This document shows positions 7,581 to 18,100 of a DNA stretch of 20,545 nt, one piece after another. Position 1 is the first letter of the stretch. Every line of letters begins with the position of its first letter. A program made the translations under genes and the position numbers. This stretch comes from Pleurotus ostreatus/Saccharomyces cerevisiae fusant. Taxonomy: Eukaryota; Opisthokonta. The DNA lies in contig JAMQCK010000532.1 in assembly GCA_024196135.1 (NCBI GenBank), positions 1 through 20,545 on the forward strand. The letters are read 5' to 3'. The notes beneath the pieces are model-generated. The model saw nothing but the letters and a program-made list of their open reading frames with translations, was not told the DNA's origin and ran no database searches.

Positions 7581-10500
7581 ATGGCAGGGCGAAAGCGCAC
7601 CTCTGCGGCCCAGCGCGCTCGTGCGGCGGCGCGCCTTCTGGGATCTCAAGACGGTCCTTCATCCAGTCAAGCAACAGGGAGTCGTGCGTCGAGTTCGGCG
7701 CGACAGGAAAGCCGTTCCTCGACTGCACCAAACCCGCCCACTTCAATCGACCCCACCCCTACCACGCCGACGCGGCCACGCCGTGAGCCTTCTGCACCGC
7801 TTCCTCGCACTCGCACGGCCGCCCCTGTTACGCCGACTCGGGGTGCTTTGCGCGCCGCCGCGGGCACTGGCATGACGCCTCAGTCGGTCAACGTTCAACG
7901 TGTACGACGGCGGAGAAATATCAGCCCTATTGCGGCGTTCCGCGGTGTAGGGAGGGCAGTTCAAGAAGTGCATGATCGACGCGCGCTGCCCCGGCAAATT
8001 GGCTTCGCCATGGGGCTCGGGGGGATGGAAGCCGAGTACAGCGATACCGAAGACGTACCGGAAGGCAGCGCCATCGAGCCCCATTCGCCTTTGCCCGCCA
8101 CACAACCAACCCCCGCTGTGCCCGACCCCGCCAAAGCCTTGCGCGCAGAGGCGTACCGCCATAAGCGGCGTATGACTACGCGGCGCTGGCAGATTGAGGT
8201 GCTCCCGAAGTTGCTTGCGCCCTATATGCGCCTGATGGAGGATACGAGCAACCTCCGCAACCCCCCAAGATCATCGACGCCTGCGCCCAAGGTGTGCTCC
8301 TGTAACGGGGAACTCAAGCGCTCTCTCTCTATTCTGGTCTTGCGGATGGATAGTAAGTGGCATACCTCAATGCTACCTCTCGGGCTCACGCAAAACTAGG
8401 TGTCTCGCGCATTCGATTAGATACTTGCTCCTGCCGGCTCGCCGCGACACAACTGGTCGAGATTGGGTTATTCCCTTGCGCACCTTACCGACCTACGCTA
8501 GCCGTTGACATCAACGTCCTCGACTTCGCGCGCCTTCTCTTCCTGAACATATCCCCCAACGTTACGGCTTGGTGCAAAGCAACTGAGGCCTTTCTCATGG
8601 CGCGGTCGCACAAGATCAATTACTCGGTGAGTAGTCCATTGTCGATGTACTATCTACTCGCTGACTAGGTACAGGACAACTTGCGGAAACGGTTCGGCTA
8701 CGCCCTTCTGTGGTATACCCACCTCCACAACGCCGTCGCTAAGCATGTCGACGGGGTTCTGGCGCTGGCGCGAAGACCACAAGGCGGTGCTCGTGCGAGG
8801 TCACACGGCGGTGTTCGCGCGCCAGCTGCTGAAGGCGACGTTGACGATAGCGAAGACAGCGACGGGCCGCCCTCGTCGCCGACGCCCCGCCAACCTCCCC
8901 CCCCAAACGGTCGCCGAGGTCGGCGTGCTCGCGCTCGCACCCAGCCCCCGCGCTCGCCGGGGCCTGACAGCGGCGGACCGCCCTCTTCCCCATCGCCAAG
9001 CCGCCTCCGGCGACGAGGAAGACGCTCGAGGGCGCCGGCCGTGAGCTCGCCAACCCTAGATAGCGACGGCCCGCCCGCGTCGCCTACACCTGGTGCTCGC
9101 GGCTCAATTCGACTCGACCCAGCTCAGTCACTATCCGATGCTCCGCCCTCATCCCCCCCTGGCAGTGACGGGCGCGGTATTGATGAGCGCCGCGGTGGCG
9201 GGCCCCAGGACCATGCTGCGACGCTTGATGCGCCGACGGCTTATTTGCGCTCGCGCTGTCCAGCCTGCTTCGGAAGCAATCGTCGGCATAGCGGCACGGA
9301 CGCGAACGCGCCGGACTCCATCGTTCAGATGGACGCGTGTTTCTCGCAGAAGCACAACACGCAAACGCGCGATCCACCCTTTCATCACCCAGATGGAGTC
9401 ATGCTGGACGAGTCCACCGTCGCCGAGGCGGACGTACGCGTCAGGGAACTGCGCAAGTTGCGCAAAGGACGCCGCAAAAGGCCAGGCCGGGTACGCAGCC
9501 AATCACCGCCCCTAAGCCTGCGAGCGGCGGGCATACGCGTCCCCGAGGAGGCTCTGAAGAACTGCAAAGAGAGCTTCAAGGCGGCTCAGGAGTCCATCGC
9601 GAAGGCCAGCACCGGCAGCCATGACGTGACGGCGTCCATGGCTCTGCTCTGTCGCCACGACATTCCCTTGTTCTGGGTGAACATGACCACCCCCGGCGAA
9701 CAGCAGTTCTACGCCGTGGCCCTGATGGACGCGCTGATGGAGCAATTGCCTCCGACCTGGACCATCGGCCTCCTATACGACATCGCCTGCACCATTCACC
9801 ATAGCGCGGTGAAGCACGGTTACTTTGCGAAATATCTCGACCGCCTACACTTCGCAGTATCGGTCTTTCATGCCTTCGGGCACGACTGGCCATGCCAGCT
9901 GATCTACCACCCCCGAAAATGCCTTGGATTCGGCCTCACCGACGGCGAGGGGTGCGAGCGTTTTTGGTACTCCATCAGCCGGCTCATCCCTTATCTCCGC
10001 GTCGCTGGGGTACGCATTTTATCCTCGCTGATCTCGTGCGTCGCTAACGCCCTTCTAGTTTCATTTGAGGCAATACACGCTGAATGGCCAATTTGCATTT
10101 GCCACGAAAGGCGCGATTGGGGCGATGGGCGCGTGGCTCAACCGCAAGGAGGTCAACCTTTCCAAGAAGCGCGACGAGGCGCTGGCGCTCCTCCAGGAAG
10201 CGGGGGAGGTGGGGCGAGACGAGGGGTTCATACGGGCGCAATGGGCGGCCCAGGTGAAGGAGCAGACTAAGCCCGCGCCTCGTAAGTCGCCCGGCGATCT
10301 TGTTTATCAATTTCAACTGATCGCAAACTAGGCCAGAGCAAGGATCAAGGGCGAAACGAAGTCATGAAGGCGCTGGAGCTGTACGACGAGGTTGCTCGGT
10401 CTCAGGACGAGATGAACCGCGCCGAGGCCGCTGCAGAGTCGGCCGACTCAGGCGACGCCCAGGATCTCGATCAGGAGGCGGAGCTTCGTCGCGCGCAAGC

Positions 10501-11638
10501 CACGTATCTCGCCACCAAGGCGCGGTACGAACGCAAGGTCGCCAAGCTCGGCGTCGCTGGAACGGCCGAGCTCAGAAAACTCCTCAACAATAAACTACTA
10601 CACCGTCGGGCCAATGCCCTCGTGCTTCTGAGCCGCGCCCAGAAGGGCATCATGAAGCGTAAGTTGGAGGTTGAGCGCGTCGTCCGCTCCCATCGAAACA
10701 AGAACGGAGGTAAATATAACGCACCCTCTACCGCTCTGAAGGAAAGCTGACAAAATCGCAGAAAACCGGCTGCAAAAGCACATCAAGACGGCCGCCGAGC
10801 GTCGCGAGGGTACCGTGAAGACGATCGTGAAGAAGTACAACAAGGCCTGCCGCGAACTCTCGTCCCTCATCCAAGCACAGCGCACGCGGACCGGTCGCTG
10901 CCCCATACGCCCGTTGAAGGAGCTCCCCGCCACCGGCCTGTGGGACCTCGGCATTGATAACCCCTGCTGGGACGATCTCCGATACGACGCGGACGACGAA
11001 GATGCGGCCCCCCCATGGATGGCGAACGAAGATGTGCGCAAGGCCATTCGCGGCCGGCTTCTGCTCGACCGATGCCAGGAGGAGGAGAGGCGCCTCCAGC
11101 ACGAGCGGGAGAACGTCTTGGAGTGGCTTGAGGTCGAGTGGGACGCGGTTTTACGCGCCATGAACGCGTCGCTCGGCGTTCCTGGTAAGGCCGACCCACA
11201 CCACAAACTGCCTCCGCTCACCCCTTCGCAGATGCCGCCGCCCTGCTCCATCAACTGGTCGACCGACGTCGAGAACTCCTCCGCATAGCCGTGCAGTGGC
11301 AGAGGTATATTCCCGGGGTACGCGGCCCGTCAGCTATGGAAATGATGGTGGCGCGGAACGATTGGGAAAACGCCTCCTGCGACGGTACTTTTGAGCCGGC
11401 TCCTGTCAGCGATTCTGAGGACGAAGGCCTAGGGGTCGGTGGGGAGATCGATGATGACGTCAATCAGGACGAGGGGGAGGATGAGGATGTTGTGGATGCA
11501 ATGCGGGATATTGTACAGGCTTTGCACTTAGAGGGTGATGGTGGAGGTGCCTCGGATACCGCCGTATCAAAAGAGGACGACGGCGCGTCCGTTGATAGCG
11601 AAGGGGAAGGGGTCGATAGTGGAGGCAGCTCACAGTAG
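7581..11638 (+). CDS. Gene C: KDZ transposase with CxC cysteine cluster (about 1254 aa)
   Basis: Seven exons: 7581-8352, 8400-8626, 8675-10009, 10059-10281, 10332-10709, 10762-11184 and 11232-11638. Introns are 47-52 nt, and the total of 3765 nt is in frame. Exon 3 could instead start at 8669, adding two residues. After a basic, Ser/Pro-rich N-terminus comes a CxC cluster: C239-x-C241, C267-x-C269 and GLFPCAPYRPT (CxC1-like). A Pro/Ser/Arg-rich insert with repeated DSDGPPSSPTP follows (about 390-475). The KDZ RNase-H-fold transposase domain then shows QMDACF (D553), ALLCRHDIPLFWVNM, LLYDIAC (D702), SVFHAFGHDWPCQLIYHPRK and DGEGCERFW (E758/E761). These are plausible DDE residues. The C-terminal part is helical (PPWMANEDVRKAIRGRLLLD, RCQEEERRLQ) and ends in an acidic tail. 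Its role is cut-and-paste transposition in the nucleus. The frames are intact, so it may be functional. Confidence 0.93.
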
Positions 11639-11775
11639 AAAGTTGTTCGTCGAATATCAACTTGACGCGTGTCGGTCGCGGTAACGTGACCGTCACGCGA
11701 TCGTTCAAACAAAGGTAGGTGCCGTAAGATGACACGCAACGGCAGCTCAATTTTCACAGGTTTGTTCGCACGCCC

Positions 11776-13519
11776 ATGTCCCTTCTAGGCAACGTTCTTG
11801 GCGGTAAGTCCCCGGAACCCACCCAGGCAGCGCGCGACGGGCCAGCCGCACCCGTCAGTCAACGCATGGCAGATAGGAATCCCGCCGTGCTCTGAGCGCG
11901 CGCCTGAGTGGCGACCGTTTTCAGTTTGACAAAACTACGCTGACTTCTCCCTCAGCAAGGCGCACGCGCAGCGGCGCGATATTCAGCAACATCATCACGG
12001 TCCCCGGCCACATTGACCTTGAGGAACTGTTCCAAAGCGCGGAGCAGCATCAAGCCGAGGACTCTGGGCCGGAGTCGGACATCGAGTCCGACGACGACTC
12101 CGTGCTCACATCGCCACCATCCTCACGCCCCACCTCGCCCCTATCGGAATTGTCCGAGCTCACCGAGAGCGAGGACGAGTCCGAAGCCGGCGCCAGCGCG
12201 CCAACACCGGCCACCAGCGGCAAGAATAGCAAGGCGCGCAAAAGCAAGGCGCATCGCAAACGCAAGCGCGAAGAGCGCGGCAACGACAGCGAGGCCTCCA
12301 AGCGCTACCGCGCCGACAAAATCCTCGATGCGCTGCACATCCCCGCGACGTACGACTTCTCCAAGGCGCCTGTAACGCGAACCGGCTTTACCTGCCTTCG
12401 CAATGCCGCCGAGGTGGGTATCCCCGCCTTGGAGGAGCTCAAGGACTTTACATACGTTGATTGGGATGGAAGGTAATACGCTTTTTGAGCCACCTCGTTC
12501 ATTGCTAACGCGCGAACCTTAGGGACAGCGGCGCGATCGCCGTGAACGAGGAGCAGGTGGTGCTGGGGATGATGGTCGGGGTGGGCAAGGGGAAGTGGAG
12601 GAAGGGGCACCACGAGCTCGCCGACGCGATGGAAGCTGCGGCGGGCCGCATGACGTTCTCGGCGGAGGAGCGCCAGCATCGGCGGGGCGACTTCTGCGTC
12701 AAGGCGATCGGAGCTTCGCATGGCGGGGGGCAGAAGGTGCGTGCTCGAAACCCCAACTCCAAGGCGGCGCGCTGACATACGCACAGGAGCCCGCGCTCCT
12801 CAAGCACTCGAAGAGGAACATGAAGGAGCTGGTGGCCATCACTAAGCTGAAGCCGATGCAGCGCATCGCTCATCACTCCTCCCGTGCGTCAACCGCCCAC
12901 CCCTCCCCCTTCCCCCACCTAACCCCCCATAGGCGCCTTTGGAAACTGGCAACCTGAGATCCACGGGGACTACGCGGACGTCCAGACACGCCTTTTCAAC
13001 TGGAAACCGCGCCTGCGCCGCCGCCGTAACTTCAAGAAGAGCGTGTGGTCGTGTTTGACGCTCAACTTTGGCCCCCGCACAGAGACCGCCCCCCATCGCG
13101 ACTTCGGCAACCGCTCGAGCGGGTTCTGCGCCATCACCGCGCTGGGCCGCTTCAACCCGGACAAGGGCGGCCACCTGATACTTCGCGAGCTCAAGCTCGT
13201 CATTCGTTTTCCTCCCGGCGCCACCATCATCATCCCCTCCGCGCTCATTACCCACTACAACACGCAGATCGGGGTCGACGAAAAGCGCTTTTCCGTCACG
13301 CAGTATACATCGGGCGCAATCTTCCGGTTTGTCGAGCACGGCTGCATGCTGAACGAGGACTACTATGCGTCCTTAGATGCGGAGGGGCGGAGGAAGTCCG
13401 AGGAGGCGGATGCTGCGCGGTGGAAGAAGGGGCTCGCCAAGCTCTCGCGCCTGCCCCAACTGCGGCGCGAAGCTCAGAAGATCAAGGCCGGTGTATTTAC
13501 GAAGGTTATGGCAGGCTAG
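11776..13519 (+). CDS. Gene D: TET/JBP-family 2OG-Fe(II) dioxygenase (480 aa)
   Basis: Five exons: 11776-11803, 11956-12472, 12523-12736, 12787-12883 and 12933-13519. The total of 1443 nt is in frame. Introns are 49-50 nt except the first (152 nt), so the nine-residue first exon is the least certain part. The N-terminus is disordered, with acidic and Lys/Arg-rich stretches suggesting a nuclear protein. The C-terminal double-stranded beta-helix core has NFGPRTETAPHRDFGN with the iron-binding HxD (H340, D342), KGGHLILRELKLVIRFPPG, the distal iron His in PSALITHYNT (H393) and the 2-oxoglutarate-binding Arg in KRFSVTQY (R404). Members of this family oxidise 5-methylcytosine in DNA; activity here is inferred. 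The gene starts 137 bp downstream of the transposase stop, on the same strand, inside the same element. The core is compact, without the long insert of animal TETs. Confidence 0.9.
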
Positions 13520-13700
13520 GATACTTGTTGTTAATACTGCACGCGTCGCATTGGCTGAGATGGGTCGCCCGCGCGCAGCCTCGGAGATAAATCTGAAAGA
13601 GGAAGTTGAACCACAAACACCATGTGGGTGCAGAGTTCGGCATCATCCGCCCCTCGACTCACGAACCCCCCAGCCTATCTGAAGGTCTCCCTGGACCACC

Positions 13701-14904
13701 ATGGCCGCCTCCCTCCCGTCGCCGGGCAACGCCGCGCCGCTCCCTCCGTCGACGTCTACGCGGACCCTTACGTGCTCGCTGAGCGAAGCACGCTTCGAGA
13801 AGGTCGCGGCTTACTATTGCTTCAGCCTACAGGTTGCCGCCTTCTGTGCAGCTTTGGGCAGAAATTTTCTGCGCGACTATGGGAGTGCGTACCTAAGCGC
13901 CGCGCTGGATGCCCTGGCTGACTTATCCACAGGCTGCGACTTGGACTTCGTGCGCCCCTTGCGCCGAGAAGTTCGTCGCCTTGAACGGCAGCTCATCGGC
14001 GGGCGAAAGATCCCCCAGGACCAACGCAAACTCGTTCTTCCGGTACTTCTCGCCGAGGAGGCTCGCAAGCGCCGCCGCCAGGCCCTTCGCGACAAGTCGA
14101 ACTTGCCAAGGTGGTTTATCTGGATGGAGTGGGAGAGCACCTGCCTCGAGAACGCGGATTGGGGCCGCGACTACTTCTGCATGATCTACATTCGCATTGG
14201 CGAAGACGCGGGGGAGGTGAGTGCGCGGGCTACCGCACCTGAACGGGTTGCTCATTCAGTCGAACAGGCGCGCACCGTCGAGCTTGTAACCGAGCCTATG
14301 CTCGACACTATCATACTCGGCAACCGCGTTCTCTGGCTCTGCGACGCCGGGCTCGACCCTACCAAGACCGACCTATACCAGCGACAGGCTAACGGCACTC
14401 TCCTCAAAATCTCTTGGTGGGAGCCCCTCGCCATCCCGCTCTCGACGCTGTGGGAGGCAGTCCATCTCGAGGTCCACACCCGCAACTGGCCTTTGCGCCC
14501 CGTGCACATCATACACCCCATCCCTAGTGGGCGCTCCGTCGAGTGCAAATTCTACGCCCTTGTACGTCCATTCCCCCTTCGCACGCGCAGCATTCTGACC
14601 GGCCTTCAAGCACGCGACGGCGCCATTCACGCTGTGGCTTCCCGTCCTTTGTGGGGGATGGATAATACCCGCGCATCACATCGCCCTCATTACGCAGGCG
14701 GGCGTCGTCGTCGACACCGGCAACATTCTGATGCATAGGGAGCCCCGGCGCACAAATGCGTACACCCAGGCGACGTGGGACCTTCCAATCGCCGTCCAGT
14801 ATGCACCGCGGGTGCCCCCTGTTTTCGTCTGGCGGGTAGTTTGCCGCAAATGCGTTCGGACGGACGCGGAGTGCGCGTATAGCACCACCACCCACATTTG
14901 CTAG
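13701..14904 (+). CDS. Gene E: unknown passenger protein downstream of the dioxygenase (about 367 aa)
   Basis: The start ATG at 13701 sits in a strong context (CCACCATGG). Exons are 13701-14216, 14268-14561 and 14611-14904, a total of 1104 nt in frame. The first intron uses the second of two nearby acceptors (the AG at 14266-14267). The acceptor eight bases earlier would break the frame. A further 48-nt candidate intron at 13885-13932 (GTGCGT donor, GGCTGAC branch, CCACAG acceptor) is also in frame; removing it would give 351 residues. Visible features are a basic helical stretch (EEARKRRRQALRDKS), aromatic beta-like segments (WFIWMEWEST, GRDYFCMIYIRIGED, ILGNRVLWLCD) and a C-terminal CRKC-x6-C...HIC cluster that could bind zinc. 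I do not recognise the family. The tight spacing to gene D (181 bp) suggests linked function. Confidence 0.75.
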
Positions 14905-15192
14905 AAAGACCTTAGTTACCCACAATTTCGTAAACTTCTAGCACCACATGGTCCAGCCCCCGATATGAGATCTACCAGATGAGGATATCAAATGAACTGC
15001 TTAGCATCAAATTGCCTTTTCGAGCCTGAGACCTGCGACAAGGCATGCGGTTCACTTCTGCTCGCCTGTTGAAAATTCTAACCATCCATCAGACGTTTCT
15101 ACATCAAGGAAAAACTAGAATTATCGGACGAAGTCGGCTCTTCCTGCCTTCCCCCAACCAGCAGCCCGAACTTCGACAGCATTGCCTACGCC
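14905..15192. other. Intergenic region E-F
   Basis: 288 bp between the stop of gene E and the start of gene F. It is more AT-rich than the flanking genes. It should contain the 3' end of E and the promoter of F. I see no clear TATA box, repeat or RNA gene. Confidence 0.5.
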
Positions 15193-18100
15193 ATGTCTCC
15201 CCCGCGCACTCCCTCGCCCCCCGACGAACATTGGACCGGCCCTCGCACTCGTCGACAGAAGCGCGCTCACGCCGCCGCCGCCGCCAATGCCGGAGCGAAC
15301 GCGGACGCGGACGCGGGCGCAGGCGCGAGCCAGAGCGAAGCCGCCCCTAACTCGAACATCCCAGGAGGCGCGAGCGACGGCCAACCCTCCGACGGCGGCC
15401 ACGAGCAAGAGCCCGAGGGCGCGAAGAACAAGGAAGCCTCGGGAAAAGGCACTCCTGAAGATCCCGACGGGATGGACGTGGACGAAGCCCCCGCGCGCGG
15501 CAGAGCTCTCCGGCGCGCGCCCAACAAATCGCGCAACAAAAAGTCGAATGCGGCCTCCAAAGCACCCGACGCAGCCCTCGACGGCTCTGGACCAATGGAC
15601 GTCGACCCCCCGCCCGCTAAACACGCCGCGAAGGCGAAGCCCACCGCGCAGAGCCGCGCCCGAGCGAAGGGCGCCAGCGCCGCTGAGAAGGAGGTAAGCC
15701 GCATCCATTATATGTTAAGCCTGCGACCTTACTTACGAATACTAGACGGACGCGCCGCCCCACCCTGCTCAAACCAAGCCTGGAGGCCCGGCGCTGAAAG
15801 CAGCCTCGAAGGTTCGTCGTGCACATACAGGTTCGCGCACGCCCCTGAGTGCTTTTCTCAGACAGCGCCTCAGCCCCAAGCCTCTCGTGGCAACGCAGGG
15901 AACGCAGCGGCGCGAAAAGACCCCCCGGCTAAGGCGACATCCGCGAAGAATGGCGCGTCGTCGCAGGCTGCGTCGAGGGTGAGTTTCCCCACACCGCACG
16001 AGAATAGACTCAACTAATTGAATACTGCAGCCCAGTGGCACCTCCGGTACTGCGTCGATCAACACGGGAGGGGGAGGGGCGACGAAAAAGGCAGCGGAGA
16101 AGTCTGCCCCGTTGGTGAGCCACATGGATCAGTACATGTCGCCCACTCTTACTATCTTTGCCAGGCGAATGCCGCATCTCGCGCTCGCCAGCGCGACGGC
16201 GAAGATGCGTCCACGCCGAAGGTGTTCGCTTCTAAGAAGGACATGGCCGCGGTGCGTCCCTTGCGAGCCGTCTACCCCTTCAATACTAATCCGACCGTGC
16301 TAGACCAATGCCGCGCCCCGCGCCTCTCAAGGCCATGTCGGAAGCTCGAAAAAGCCCAGCGCAGCGCCTGTGAGTTGGCTACACGGCTTTTTTATCACAC
16401 ACTTACACTTCATTAGCCACGAACGCAGAGCCAGCAACCGGCTGCGCCGTCCGCCGCCACCGCTCACCCGCGCAGGCCCTCATCTATTGTGGGGCCTGCA
16501 GTGCGTCCGCCATCTATTGTGCGGCCGCCTGCGGAAGGGCGACCTTTGGTCTTCGACGCCGTCGAGATCACCTCACGCGCTCGAAACGGCGTCTCTCAAG
16601 CACCCGCCCCTGGCGCCGCCCCGAAGAAGCGCCCTGCAGCAACCCCTCCATCATCTCCTACCACAGCTCGCCCATCCAAGCGGCAACGCGATGCCCAAGC
16701 TTCGGCTCAAGCCCCCTCCCTCGCGCGCCAGCCCCCCCAAGCAAGCGGAGCGAAGCGAGGAAGAGAGGTCGAAGCCTCGGGACAGTCCCCCGCGAAGAAG
16801 CGCACGAAGCCCGCGGCGCCTGAGGCAAACCAGTGCGCCGACCCTGGCGCTTCAGCCGAGTTCCCACCCGCGGACGACGACTCCTGGGTGGCAGCTCCAT
16901 CCCCTCCAAAGGCGGCCGAGGGCGACAACAACGGCGACGACAGCGACGACAGCGACGTTCTCTTTCCCGCGCATCGCCGCCCGCACAGAAGGCCGCCCCC
17001 TTTGCCCCTCGACGACGAGGATGGCGATAGCTCTTCGTCCGAGACGGCGGGTGAGGGGGAGGGCGCTCGAGGGGGCGGAAGCAGACAGACGACGAAGAAG
17101 GATAGGAAGAAGGGGAAGAAGGGGAAGAAGGGGAAGGGGAAGGGGAAGGCGAAGGCGAAGGGGAAGGGGAAGGGGAAGGGGAGGGAGAGGGGGAATGGGG
17201 ATGCGCGCGCGTCGCCTATGGCCACGCCGCCCCCAAGCACGGACGAGGAGGACGACGGCGCAGGCAGCCCGCCTCCGCCCAAGAATAAGGGCAAGGGCAA
17301 GGCGCCTCCTCCGCCGCCAGGCGATAGCTCTGGGAGCGACAGCGACGAGGATGAGGACGGCGGCGACCCCAAGCCGAAGCCCAACAAGGGCAAGGGGAGG
17401 GCGGAAGGGCCTCCGTCCGACGAGGAGCAGCCCTCCAACATACCCGGCGTCTTCAACCAGGGCGACTTCCTTGGAGACGACGACGACCTGCCCGAGCAGT
17501 GGCCGCCGGCCCTCAATCTTGAGGAACTCATCTCCTTCGACGAGAACGAGCCGGGCCCGTCGACTCGTAAAGGCAAGAAGGCGGCTGGGCAGTCCTCGGG
17601 CAGCCAGAGTACAGGTCCCATCCCCGCGGACGCGGTGAAGAAGGTACAGGAAGCCACCGAACGTCTCGTCAACGACATCCACGCCACCGCCGTCGAGACG
17701 AAGAAGTCCTTCGATACCTTGTGGCGCTCGGTTGGGTGGGTCACCCCCGACAGCATGCGCGCGCGACCTTGGCAGCGCTACAATGTCTTCAAGCGCCATT
17801 GGGCAGCGACGCATGAGGTTGATCCAAAAGGTAAGCTCCTTATACTTCTTTAAATTTCCTATTGCCGCCGCTAACCCTTGCGCCAGAGTCGAGGGAGAAG
17901 CGAAACAAGCGCATGAACGCTGCGTACAACAAGAAACTCAGGGAGCTCGGCGACAACCCTACGGAGGAAGCGCTCGCGAAGCACTTCAAGACCGAGTACG
18001 ACTTCTGCATGAACATCCAAGAGGAGATGGTGCAGAACGCGACGGCGCGGCAGCGGCAGCGCGAGGTCAACGCCGCGGCGGAGCAACTGTCTCGCATCGC

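Noticed and set aside
11729..11775. Alternative start of gene D at ATG 11729
   Set aside because: Reaching the next exon in frame would need an intron of about 29 nt, too short. The ATG at 11776 joins cleanly, although the first exon remains uncertain.
13045..13590. 181-residue plus-strand frame overlapping gene D
   Set aside because: It is an alternative frame of the dioxygenase exon, without the HxD and His/Arg motifs seen in the chosen frame.
14641..14698. Possible third intron in gene E with a GTGGGG donor and ACGCAG acceptor
   Set aside because: The donor is poor and the region reads open without splicing in the frame that reaches the stop at 14904.
15121..15708. Minus-strand frame of 195 residues opposite the start of gene F
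   Set aside because: It is Gly/Arg/Val-rich shadow sequence of an Ala/Arg-rich exon, with no splice or start support.
16707..17756. Long minus-strand frames opposite gene F, including 349 residues here and Ser/Leu-rich frames at 18875-19722
   Set aside because: They mirror the low-complexity, stop-poor codons of gene F. Their composition is Ser/Pro/Leu runs with no domain, while the plus-strand model has ten consistent exon joins.
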